Shown one piece after another: positions 50,690 through 61,372 of a stretch of 64,000 nucleotides of DNA. Made by a program: the position numbers and the translations under genes. The stretch spans positions 24,196,501 through 24,260,500 of the forward strand of contig NC_079879.1 in the NCBI RefSeq assembly GCF_029227915.1, written 5' to 3'. The notes under the pieces are model-generated. The model was not told where the DNA came from and searched no databases. It saw only the letters and a list, made by a program, of their open reading frames with translations. Source of the DNA: Hydractinia symbiolongicarpus. Taxonomy: Eukaryota; Cnidaria; Hydrozoa; Anthoathecata; Hydractiniidae. Position 1 is the stretch's first letter, and every line of letters begins with the position of its first letter.

Positions 50690-51480
50690 CATCTCAGTGC
50701 GAATTCTACAAAAAAAACGTAATTTTTCAGCGGACCGTTGGTTTATATGTAAAAAAACGTGATTTTCAAAGAAAACACGAATATTCTAGTCCAGGATTTG
50801 TTTCAACTTCGCCAGCCAAAATTTGCAAAAGTAGTAGAAATACAACACAAACAAGAATTATGCATGCATGTGGTGATAAAGCATGAGGAATTTACAGCTC
50901 TGTATATCTAGCTGGCTTTCTTATACTTGTTGCTAAAACATGACCAGGAGCAAAAATATTTGCACAATTAATTTGCCAGTATTTGTAATAACTAGTCGTT
51001 AGCCCGTGGAAATATCCTCGGGTTCGCTCGTCCTTTTTATACTTGCGCAGCTAAGCTACTATTTTGCGTGACAGACGGGCAGACGTATGCTGGTATTATA
51101 ATATAGACTAGTTGTTAGCCCGTGGAAAAATCCACGGGTTCGCCCGTCAATTATTTACCCGTCGCAACAAAGTGGATAAAAATATATCGCATTTGATATT
51201 CGTGTTTCCGTAACATCATTTTCTAACTCAGCAGGGGGTCCGCGCAGAGACAGACAGACGGAATACGGCTATTATTAAAGAGATAGTTTACCAGTATTGC
51301 ACAAAAACGTTTAATCAATGGTTTTGCAAATTTGCTTTAGCGTTAGTTTCAGTTCTAACACCGAACCTAGGAGAGATAGAGAGGGGGATGAGATGGAATA
51401 CGAGGAAAAACCGAAGGAGGAGAATATATTTAAAAGAAAGAATAGCTAGCTATAGCAGCCAAGTAAATTTGAAGCTGCTA
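50690..51480 (-). repeat. Segmental-duplication copy B of the 2A-leader region
   Basis: Homologous to about 42300-42770. Shared are the 2A leader (minus strand, hydrophobic LLLLQILAG then EVETNPGL at about 50790-50860), the tgtggtgataa and gctctgtatatctagctggc words, and later gttctaacaccgaacctaggagagata. The reading frame is broken soon after the leader. Interrupted by the insertion at 50997-51288. This duplication extends through the Kazal genes. Confidence 0.75.
50997..51288 (+). mobile_element. GCCCGTGG-hairpin element inserted in copy B
   Basis: Two units, each opening actagtcgttagcccgtgg or actagttgttagcccgtgg followed by the folding complement. Missing from the homologous site near 42590. 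Both sides carry ccagtatt, which I take as an 8-base target duplication. Confidence 0.65.
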
Positions 51481-51593
51481 TATCTAGCATGTATATTATG
51501 CATAGCTATATCTAGCAAGTAAAAACGCCCAAGCAGGAGAATAAAGACAACGCCCGATTTAAACTTTTTAGCTTGTTACCAAAACAAACCGGC

Positions 51594-51790
51594 CACTTGG
51601 TTCACTTCACATATTATTTGGTTTAGCTCTCAGAAAACTTGGCTTACTTCACATAATATTTGGTTTAGTTCTCAAACAACTTGGTTTACTCCACATAATA
51701 TTTGGTTTATTTAGACAATTTAGTTACAAAATTCTCAAATGACTGATCTAATTCTAAGATGATTTGGTTTAGTTTTTGAACGACTTGGAT
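51594..51790. repeat. Tandem repeat, about 45-base unit, four copies
   Basis: Diverged units of the form acttggtttacttcacataatatttggtttag-ttctcaaa. The last copies are degraded. Unrelated to the (AT)n tracts. Confidence 0.8.
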
Positions 51791-52656
51791 TAATTAAAAA
51801 ATAAAACTTAGATGCGTGTAAGAGAAAAAGAGATGAGTAATCCGGACGTCATGTCTGTGATTAAGTCAAGGTTATTTTGCTAAGCTTAAGAACTCACATG
51901 CACTTGTTTTGTAACAAAATTAACACAACATCGCTTCTTTTGGCTTAAACTCTTCTCCTTCTCTCTCTCTCGATATAAAAAATCACTGCAAAATTTACGT
52001 CTTTGTGCTTATACTTTTGATGTGAGAAAACACATTCCAGACAGTTTATTTTCGCAAATCGCTAAAGCAGTTTTCTTATGGAGTTTAATGTCGCTTGTGG
52101 GAAACTTTGCTAACTTCTGCGCCATTCAATTCCACGAATTGCAGCAAAAAATCACCAAAAAATTGTTTCCCCAAAATCTTGGTTTAGAATAAGATATAAA
52201 AACCAAATAGGTCAACCTACGTAAAATCTTTCGGTCAACTTGGTTTAAATGTTAACTCAATTTACAACAATGTTGAAAATCGAAACCTGTTTCAGGTTAA
52301 AAATATATATATTTTAAAACAAGTAATTACAAAGACAATGCTTTGACGTGGTAAGGCTCGTTTTCCTCAGTTTGTTAATTGATTCAGTGTTAATCTTCTT
52401 TTTAAGGTACCAATTACTGTCTGAATTTTTGATCAAACATCCATATCATAACGTTTTTGCTGCTATGACTCCTATAATGTTAAAGATAAATATGGTTATT
52501 ACGGAATCATAAGAAGAAACAAAGAAATTAGAAACAACAACAAATAAATAAAGAAGTAAACAAATAAACAAATCAATATATTTGAAGAAACAAATATATG
52601 AAGTACGGCACACATAAAAATGTTCTTCTTTAATAAGGCAATTTTAGAATATTCAC

Positions 52657-54036
52657 CTAGCAAGGTCCCGATGTTTGCATCTTAATGGTCCAATTGTGTT
52701 TGCAAGATTCAGTTAGTAATTCGCACATGTTGTAAGTCTTGCCATTTGATCCACATACAATCCTTTTTTTCGCGTTCTCACCGCATTGATAGTCACAAGG
52801 ATCTAAACAAAGAATAAAAATTGAGACCAATAAATTACAGGAAGTGTTAACGTCCTTGGGGATTTAATCCTAACGACTGGCTCTTTCTCACTTCTGACGG
52901 TAACTATGTTTGTCGTCAGAGATACGTATAGTATTGCGCTAACTGGCTTGCCTGGCACACAAGCGGTTAACGGTTAGGAGATGGCACCAATTGGTGCTAC
53001 ATTTAAAGTGCGCCGGAGTGGGACTCGAACTTGAAATTCTGGGCTTGCGGGTGAGAAAAGAAAAAAAAAACTAAACCGTGCCTCAAAAGAAGACGTGAAA
53101 ATTCGAAATTTTGTGTTTCTGGCAAATGCATCATCGTATTTTTAAAAAATTTTCAAAAAGAGTATGTATTTCACTTCACGACGAACGACATGACTTTACT
53201 TTGTGTTCTTATTCATACAGTTTCAATCCTTGACCTTTGTCTTTTCGAAAACAAGAATTAAAATGCTTTTAAAAAGTTAATTTCTAAAGTTAGTGTATGG
53301 TAATTAAGCAGACGTTTGGTTTTGATTGGCGAACAGGTTATTGTTTTAGCTGGACGGGGTAACAACGGACTGTTTCCTGTGCTTTTTTATTTAAATCGAC
53401 GTTACAATGAAGATTTTTCGGGAAAGGATATTACGCCTATATTGATATACAACGTGGTTTTCCTGTACTAAGCGCTCAGCCCGGTGTCACGTTTAATTTT
53501 TGAACTTTCACAGAAACTTTTCCCGCTAATTAAAACAATGTTGCTCGATTGTTTTTGCTTTAACGGGGTAAAAGCAAGTTGAAAACTTTGTTTTTACCAC
53601 GTTAAAAATGCTCTTTCTACAGAATATAATTGCTGACTGATTGTGTAGCTGAACAGGGTAACAACGGTCTGCTTTTTATGTTTTTATTTAAACTGAAGTT
53701 AGAATGTAGCTGTTTGGAAAAGAGTATTACGCCTATGGGGATATACGACACGGTGTACCTGTACTAAGCGCTCAGTCTAGTGTTAACGATGGGCTGGTTG
53801 TTTCCGGTATTTTTATTTAACGTTATACAAACTATCGTACCTATTTTTTTTGTCATTGTAATTTTAGTCGTCGTCGTTGTTGTTGTAGGCGTCGTCTTCA
53901 GTGGCGTAGTTGTTGCTATTGACGACATCGACAGTGTAGCTGTTGAAGTTTTCTTTTTCTTTTTATTGAGAGGCGCTGCGTACACAGAAACCAGTAAAAT
54001 ACTTAGTGCTACAACCAGCAGAAACTTTAAATCCAT
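52657..54036 (-). CDS. Secreted single-domain Kazal inhibitor B, 113 aa, two exons
   Basis: Exon 1 is 54036-53841 (donor gtacga) and exon 2 is 52802-52657; the split codon makes Asp and the frame ends in TAG. Residues 1-21 are a signal peptide (MDLKFLLVVALSILLVSVYA). A Lys stretch and long Thr-rich linker (about residues 25-63) follow, probably O-glycosylated. The Kazal domain is CDYQCGENAKKRIVC then identical to that of gene A to its end. P1 is predicted Glu and P1' Asn (Arg in A). The intron holds a complete SINE (52.9 kb). Alternative: without splicing, exon 1 reads on to a short tail, so an intron-retained form would lack the inhibitor domain. Confidence 0.88.
52885..53052 (-). repeat. 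tRNA-derived SINE, family 1, best copy
   Basis: On the minus strand: aagttcgagtcccactccgg (B box), then gcgcactttaaatgtagc, then a body ending ctctgacgacaaacatag. Lies in the Kazal B intron. Confidence 0.75.
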
Positions 54037-54119
54037 TTTTTAAATTCACCAAGGTTATGGTATCAACTATCTTCAATGATGATGATTTTATATTTGAGCA
54101 AACCACTCTGCACGTCTAC

Positions 54120-54127
54120 TATTTATA
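54120..54127 (-). promoter_or_regulatory. TATA box of Kazal gene B
   Basis: TATAAATA on the minus strand about 84 bases upstream of the ATG at 54036, conserved with gene A. Confidence 0.6.
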
Positions 54128-54129
54128 AA

Positions 54130-55085
54130 AATAAATAAATGATCGAAATAAAATTTTGACGTCAAACAATCTCTTATTGTGATTCGTTGTTACCAACAGT
54201 CGTTACAGTCGCATGCATAAAGTGTCATTAACATCTCTCCTCTGTTGATGTTTCTTATATCGCAATGTTTACTTAGCAAAAAAAGATCACAAAATTCTTT
54301 ATTTAAAAAATATTATATTATAAAACAAAACACAGTTTTGTTTTTCTTTTTAATTTTTCGGAACGTCACGTGATTCTCAAGACGTTTCTTTTTAGGCATA
54401 ACGTTAGTGGTAAAAGGGCACGTGAAAGGAGGGAGAACAACATTTAATGACACGAGTATAAGCACCTCCCAGTGTCGTTAAAATGTGAAATTTCCATATT
54501 TGTCATTTCACTTGGATTTATGATGATAACACGAATTACGTAAGCAGTGATATAAAGTTCAGATTTTATGACGACGGTTCCCTTTTTATTGTAACTAGGA
54601 TGCAACTGGTTTCTAACAACAAATTGTTTCCATGTAAACATCCTTAACATCATTTTGAAAAGTTGTGTCATAAAATTTCACCAAGGAGGGGTTTCACAAA
54701 ACAAGTTGTTCTTCTTGACATTTCTGGTATCTTGATATTCTTAATTTCCAAAATTATCCTCTAAATTCTCATAGACAAACACACTCGGTGTTAATAAATT
54801 AATAAATAAATATAAATAATAATAATAATAATAATAATAACAACAAGTGTGATTGTGATCAGAAAAAATTCATAGCTTTATTTACAGAATATACAAGATT
54901 CGAGTTTTCCGTTCACGATTCGATTCAAGTTTTCTGTTCAAAATTCCATTTAAGGTTTCCCGCTTTTGGTTTTTAACAGGAATTAATGTTGTTACAACAC
55001 AGAAAGTACAACGCTTTAAACCATGTTAAGGCGTAGGAACAAAAACTGTTGATGTAGGATAGGTGTAGCTTAAATGGCTGTCTCG
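54130..55085. other. No gene recognised
   Basis: Contains an (AAT)n run at about 54815-54841 and nothing else assignable. Confidence 0.4.
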
Positions 55086-55090
55086 CTTAT

Positions 55091-55182
55091 AAAGTACGTC
55101 TCCATACAGTGTACGTCTCCATACAAAGTACGTCTCTCTACAGAGTACGTTTCCATACCAGAGTACGTCTCCACACGAAGCA
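55091..55182. repeat. Minisatellite, about 18-base unit
   Basis: Five imperfect copies of gtacgtctccatacaaa with variants ctctctaca and tttccatacca. An open frame through it is repeat-derived. Confidence 0.8.
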
Positions 55183-56100
55183 TGGCTTCTTATAGCTATG
55201 CTTTTACAGAGTATAACTTCGTAAGCTTTCTGTGAGAATGTCAAAATTCATTTTTTCTATAAGTATAAGCGAAAATTCGCCAAGCTAAATGGCGGTAATT
55301 TGTGCCAACATTTTCACACGAGACCGCAACTTTTAAATTATGAAACTTGAAAAGAAATTTATGTTTGAGTTCCCTTTTAGTCATAGAGAAACTATGATAT
55401 AATCTCACGGATGATTATAACCTGAACGTATTGGTTACTTTATTACTGATAAAGTAAATCTTATTCTCAATCTCAAGCAAATTACAAGAAACAGAAAAGA
55501 GGGACTGGGGAAAAGAATAATGCCCCATATACTTGTGAAAAATTGGCTGTGCGATATATAAAAAAATTTTTGACTTAAAATATGTTTGTGTTTTAATGAG
55601 TTATAGCGAGTAACATCTGCTTATTATTAAATGATGTGAACAGCAGATTATTATGACTAACATCGAAATTTTAAGTATAGTCATTTTTATCAAAATAGTA
55701 AATATTGATTTGCAGACTCCTATATTTTAATTATCCTTCAGTTTAGACAAAGGTGTTCTAACTAACATAACTCTAAGAACCTTTCACATTAAAAAAACTT
55801 CATCGCCGCTTGAAAAGATTTTTAATACTTCGCAAACTTTGTTTTTTTAAAGAATTACATAACTTATTGACATTACTCATATATATCGTTCGTTTGTAAA
55901 CAAAAAAAACGCAATGCTAACTTAAAAAACATATAACTACTTAAACGATTTATGACACCGACAATAAAAAATAATTTATCAGCCAATGATATTTTACCAA
56001 AATCACAACGACCAATGACGGCAAGTTTTGGTATAAATATAAAATTCCGTGTGCAAGTATATTTTTGACAATATCAATTTTTCTGAAGTAAAGTCTAGCG

Positions 56101-57029
56101 ATGAAACTCGTCATTTTTATCTTACTTGTGGTCTGTTTAGCAGAAGCAGAAGCGAATCAAGGTTTCAACCTATTTTTTGTTGCCTCTTTTCCTTTTTCAT
56201 TACTTAGAGAGTTTATTGGCGGTTATAATAAACAAAATATAAAACTGTGAGTTTGATCATGTGGGTTATAAGATATCAAACCTTATTCATCACATCGCCA
56301 TTATTTCTTAATGTTTAGAACTTCTCAATTTTTACTAGCTAAAATATCTTCTTACAGTTACTTTTCTTTTCCCGGCATGCTCTTGTTGGATTTAATTAGA
56401 CAGTTTTTTCAAGTCTATGATGTAGCTTTTCTATATACTATTCTTTATCCATAGATTGTACGCAGATCTTAAATAGTTCTTGTTCAAATGGTGGTACAGC
56501 TGTATGCGGAAGAGATGAGTATGGTGATTTGGAAGAGTATGATAACTTTTGCTTTCTAAAGCAAGAAGAATGCAGGCAGGGAATCACCATAACTGTCGTT
56601 AAACTGGGAACTTGCTGTAAGAACACATTTTAATTATGGCTCGTCTATTTTATTTATTTTTTTTATTTCGATAGTGGTCCCATTCTGTAGTTTTAAAATT
56701 ATCAAAATAAAAGGAGGTGAGGAATTTTGATTTAGGAATAAATTAGTGCAGGAAAATGAAATATATTAAATACAATGCTTCATTCATTTTTGTTCTTGTT
56801 TTTTGTTTTTTCTTCAAACTTGTGCAAACATAGTAATACGTCCGGAAGATTTGTGTTTCTTGTCATTTCCTGACAAACTTATATCCTTTCCAAACAAATC
56901 TGTCAGAAAAGAATCATTCACCCTTCATCACTTTTTTTGTCTCGCTTATCTTTTTGTCTCAGTTGCTACATAAAAAAATGTAGCACGTCTTTTCACAATT
57001 CTAACGTATTTTTATTTTGTATTTTAGAA
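56101..57029 (+). CDS. Secreted Kazal inhibitor C, 74 aa, three exons
   Basis: Exons 56101-56161, 56455-56616 and 57028 onward. The TAA stop is assembled from T of exon 2 and AA of exon 3, so exon 3 is otherwise untranslated; AATAAA lies at 57093. Residues 1 to about 18 are a signal peptide (MKLVIFILLVVCLAEAEA). The single Kazal domain is CTQILNSSCSNGGTAVCGRDEYG...NFCFLKQEECRQGITI...GTC, with spacings 7, 7, 14, 6 and 13. The third gap is four residues longer than the usual 10, with an acidic insert (DLEEYD) replacing the TY-x-N corner. The predicted P1 is Asn. A TATAAATA box lies at about 56032. Secreted serine-protease inhibitor by family; target unknown. Confidence 0.8.
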
Positions 57030-57309
57030 CTTGATGCGAAGATGTAAATAAATACAAACAAAATCTTGTATATACATGATATTAAAAATTAAAATAAATT
57101 TGTCAAAAAAACTGTCTGGTGTGTTTCCTTCTGACGTGTTTTACATAATTAGTCTTTTTTGAATACATGTCGAATTTGATATGTTCTGTAAATTATCGCT
57201 AGAGTATTTTATTTCAGCTGCTCTATTTAGCCAATAGAAATAAATAAATAAAGACTGACCGATTAGATACCACATACGTCGCGCATCACACATTGGTATG
57301 CACGGAAAG

Positions 57310-60158
57310 ATGAAGTTTGCTTTGGTTTCACTTCTACTATTTATTTGTGCTGCTTATACGCATGCACAGTCTGGTAAGCGATCATTTTTTAAATTATGTG
57401 CCGCTAACTTGACGACCTACATAAAAGTCCAATAGATTTATAGCTAGTATAAAATTCTTATGATCAAGATACAAGAAAATATTTTTCTTTGAATCATGTT
57501 TACCTCTGTAACAAGATCTTAAGTTATTTAATTTTATATATCATACGATCCCTTCCTTCGTCAATTTTTTTGTGTGACTAGATTTTGTTGTTCTTCCTAA
57601 ATTCGACGAGTAACGGATAATTCTAATAACATTTCCGATATACAGTTAACTTCCGGTAACTCGAAATTCCAAGGGACCGAGGAAAATAGTTGGACTTAAC
57701 GAGTGTTCGAGTTACACGAGTTAAGTCAAATTTAGTCTGAAATGTTATCATAGTTTGAGTTAAAGCTATTTTTTCAAGAGGTGGGACAATAGTTATTAGA
57801 AAAGGCGCAATCTTGTCTCTTGTAAATTGAATTTTCCTTGACAGACAACATCGTTTATCTAAATTACATTAAGAGTTAATAAAAAACTATTAAAAGTAGT
57901 TAGCTTTAGGTTTAACGAATATTCGAGTTGTCCGATGTTCGAGTTACCAAGAGGCAACTGTATTTCTTAGAAGGCTTTCCATTTGTTTACGCCTTGACGT
58001 GTGGGGATTATGTGAAGTTGTAGCAAAGTTGATGAAAAACAAAATTAATCTTAACTATGGTTTCATTATTATTTTTATACCTCAAGATAGTAATCGGGGT
58101 ATAGCATGCTTACTGTGTCCGCCATTCTAAAATATTGTTCTGTTATTTTGATAATTTTTAAGTGTATCTAAACTTGTAAGGTTTTTTTTTCACTTTTATA
58201 ATTTTTTTATACATATCACAAAAATCGCTGGTTTTGTTTACAAAGTACTCAAATTTTTACATCTTTAATTTACATATCTTTAAATTTATTTATTTAGGTT
58301 TTGTAAATACTCGTTGTAATTCTATCTGCACAGTCTCCTTCTTAAAACATCCTGTCTTTATCATAAACCCCTTGTGATAACGCATCCAGGGTCCTTAATC
58401 CATGACAATTTTTTTCTACCACTTTTAGAACAAATAATATTATAAAATGTGACTAGCTAGCAATGTTTTTTTTAATAACTTTTTAGGCCTTTTTATTTAC
58501 ACTTCTCATTTTAGTATACTTCTTCTCTCAAACCACTCAAAGTAAACTCGACTGCCCTAATGTTTTTCATTCTATTTGTTAAAAATTCAAAGTTAAAAAT
58601 TTTGTTTTTTTGGCTAGATCTACTACCGGTTATTCGCGGTAGTACTTCACTAAACAAGGCTCGTTTCATAATCCTTGTGTACACTAACGGTAATGAATAC
58701 GTAAATATTTTTCGTCTAGATTGCACAGCGGACTGTGGGAGCTCTTATATACCCTTATGCGGAAGTGATGGACACACACATAACAACTATTGCGAGTTGC
58801 TAAAGGCTGCTTGTAAAACAGGCACTGGTATCACTGTACAAAATCTTGGTTCATGTACGTATTTATTTTAAAATATTCTTTAAGCACTTTAGGCTTACAA
58901 ATTATTTGCAGAAGTTATAAATTTCCAGAAGTATAACGTTTTATGAAGAATTTTGTTTTATAATATCAAATCTTTATCTATCGCCCAGGAATTTATAGCT
59001 ATTAGGTCAAAAATCAGAAAAGGAGTGTTAAAATTAATGTAAACCCTGTGATGCATTTTCGAGACCGTAGCCCAAGAATAATTTTTTTGCTTATGTTCTA
59101 TATTGTGTACGTGTTGGTTAGAAATTTGACATATTTTAGTACAATTGCATATGAAGTAGTTGTTTCTAAGTGTTGCAATATACAATACACTGTTCATTTG
59201 GTAATGAAGACAATAAAGAAATATTTTTTAATGTCATAGAATATTTGCCTCTGGAAAATTTACACATTAGATGTTAGATATGCCTCTTGATAATTACCCT
59301 TAAGTTGACTACCATCTATAACAGATAATGTTTATTTGTGCTGTTTTCTATGTCAAACATCTCTATATAAGAAAAAGGTTCAAGATAGAAGCCAGTAGGT
59401 ACCCTTGAAGAAAAATAGGAACATTTTTTATGATTTTTTGACAAAGTTGTTCTTGATGACGAAATTTTATCGTACCCAGGGAGGTCGGGGACCTATCATA
59501 ATTATCCGCAGAGTCATTATCCAAGGTGGGAAAAGGCAGCTTTCATTTTACCCTCACTATTTTGTAAAAGAAACTGACGGAAAGCGATTTTTTTAAAAAA
59601 AAAAACATCACATGTCAAATAAAAATGGATAAAAGCTGTGTGTGTACTTTGTTGAACTTTTGAAATGTAAATATAACTATTTTAACCAGCATCCTTGTAA
59701 CTTTGTATAGCTATATCCTCTTATTTTTACAATATTTTGGTTTTACACTAATAAAAAAACGGTTGATCAGTAAAAAAAGTCGTCCTTGAATTAGCCAGAA
59801 AATCCTTTCTTTGTTATGTTTCTTCACACGAGCTCGTAGAAAGAAGCGTGGCGAGAGGGGGGTTTCCTGGCTATTCCTAAATTCCACTTGCTTCTAATCG
59901 AAGCCGCATTTTTCTCGTATTGCATTGCAGTATTTGCAGTTCTATATCTTCTTTAACACACACACGCACATACACTTAAAAAATAGTTCGTGCCTCTCAC
60001 AATACAACTGCTTTGTTTGTTGTTAGCTTTCATGGTACGGGATTTAAATACTCTTTTGTATGTGTAACTATGGAAATTTAAATTTAAAACCGTAACGAAT
60101 TGCAGGAAGACAATGGAATGAACTGAAATTATTTTTACTTTGTATTTTAGGTCCTTGA
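57310..60158 (+). CDS. Secreted Kazal inhibitor D, 68 aa, three exons
   Basis: Exons 57310-57373, 58720-58854 and 60151-60158. The second donor is read as gtacgt at 58855, giving a split Cys codon then Pro-stop. The weaker gtattt at 58859 would instead add about 15 residues. An in-frame ATG 12 bases earlier (57298) would add MHGK, but the signal peptide MKFALVSLLLFICAAYTHA favours 57310. The domain is CTADCGSSYIPLCGSDGHTHNNYCELLKAACKTG...GSC with the standard spacings 3, 7, 10, 6 and 13. Predicted P1 is Ser. Intron 1 holds a pogo-type MITE. AATAAA lies at 60197. Same strand and exon layout as gene C, so a tandem pair. Confidence 0.85.
57643..57960. mobile_element. pogo/Tigger-type MITE, TA-flanked
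   Basis: Ends cagttaacttccggtaactcg and its inverted counterpart cgagttaccaagaggcaactg, with TA on both sides (57641-57642 and 57961-57962). 318 bp, no coding content, in intron 1 of Kazal gene D. Inner gttcgagttac/aactcgaa words repeat in both arms. Confidence 0.85.
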
Positions 60159-60159
60159 T

Positions 60160-61365
60160 AGATGACAAAATTGGTATGATGTATCGTGTAAAATGAAATA
60201 AAACTTCGTTGTAAACTTTCAGCCTTTTCTTGTGCACTACGTTCATTTATTTATTTTACCCATTTTTTTTTATTTTTTTTTTTTTTTTTTTTACTTTCTT
60301 AGTCTGCTTTTCAATTTTATTGTGTTAAAGAAGATTGATTTGGTACCTAATCATTTAATCAAGAAGGAAATGCATAGCTTTATTTCAAAACAGAAAAATG
60401 TTAGTAAAAAGGATATTCAGTAAACGGGAAATTTAATATTTAATAATAATAGAAGCATATGCTCCAGCTGGAGCCATGTTAACAATTTTCTAGTTGAATA
60501 TTCTAGTTGAGACATGTCAGCTAATTTCGAAGTTAGCCACCACAAGTAATTGCATAGGTTATTTCTATATTAGACTTTTTGAACTTGTCAATGCTCAGAA
60601 TTTTGGAGCCTTCGTGAATCCTGGCGTAAATTATTATTAAATTAATTATTTATTAAACGTAAATATGCTTGAGGATGCGACTAGTAACTTTTTAACGCTG
60701 TCTACCTGGCTTACGTGTCCAAAAGTAGCAACTTTGCAGTCTGTTAGAGCGTTGACCGTGTTTGACTTTTGTCCATATTTGAAAAATGAAGATAAACTGC
60801 CTTCGTCTCAAGATTACAGCTCCGACTTTTTACAGTCTCGTGATTTGTTATCAGAACTTTTGGTTAACCAGATTAAAAGGGTGTGTGGACTTTTTTGTTT
60901 ATTCGTACTTTTATAAGAATAAAATAGAATTCTTGGATAGCATGATATACTGTATCAATTGCTGTTCAAAAAATATAGCCAGAGTAAAAATATAGCTCTG
61001 TGATTTACCAAACATGTCCAAAATGCAGTATAAAGCCACGCGCCATCATTTTCTGTTTAATTGCGTACGCGTAACAAGGGTTAAGTGCTTAAATGGGGTG
61101 ACTTATGTTAGAGTAATTCTGCCAAAAACTTTATAACATTTTCTGATTTGTGTCATAGCAACAGGAAATTTTAGGGTCGTATATATTTTGTTTTATTTCG
61201 TGAAATTTTATTGATCTTATCAAAAGTTATGTGCATGCGTAATTTTTTGTACATAGCTTCTTTAGGAGATATAAAGGGGAACTCCAGTGAGACCTGGATA
61301 GCTCCAAAAGTCTCAGCCTCAAAACTTAATACTTCTTAGCAGTTTACCTAAAACATTTATTAATT
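60160..61365. other. No gene confirmed; one unassigned open frame
   Basis: After the Kazal D poly(A) signal there is a T-rich stretch (60265-60300). The frame at 60665-60916 (LSTWLTCPKVATLQSVRALTV at its start) looks less random than its neighbours and might be an exon or relic, but I recognise no family and see no partner exon. Confidence 0.3.
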
Positions 61366-61372
61366 TCTCTTA

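Noticed and set aside
53780-54043. Val-rich plus-strand frame
   Set aside because: Antisense of the Thr-rich linker of Kazal B.
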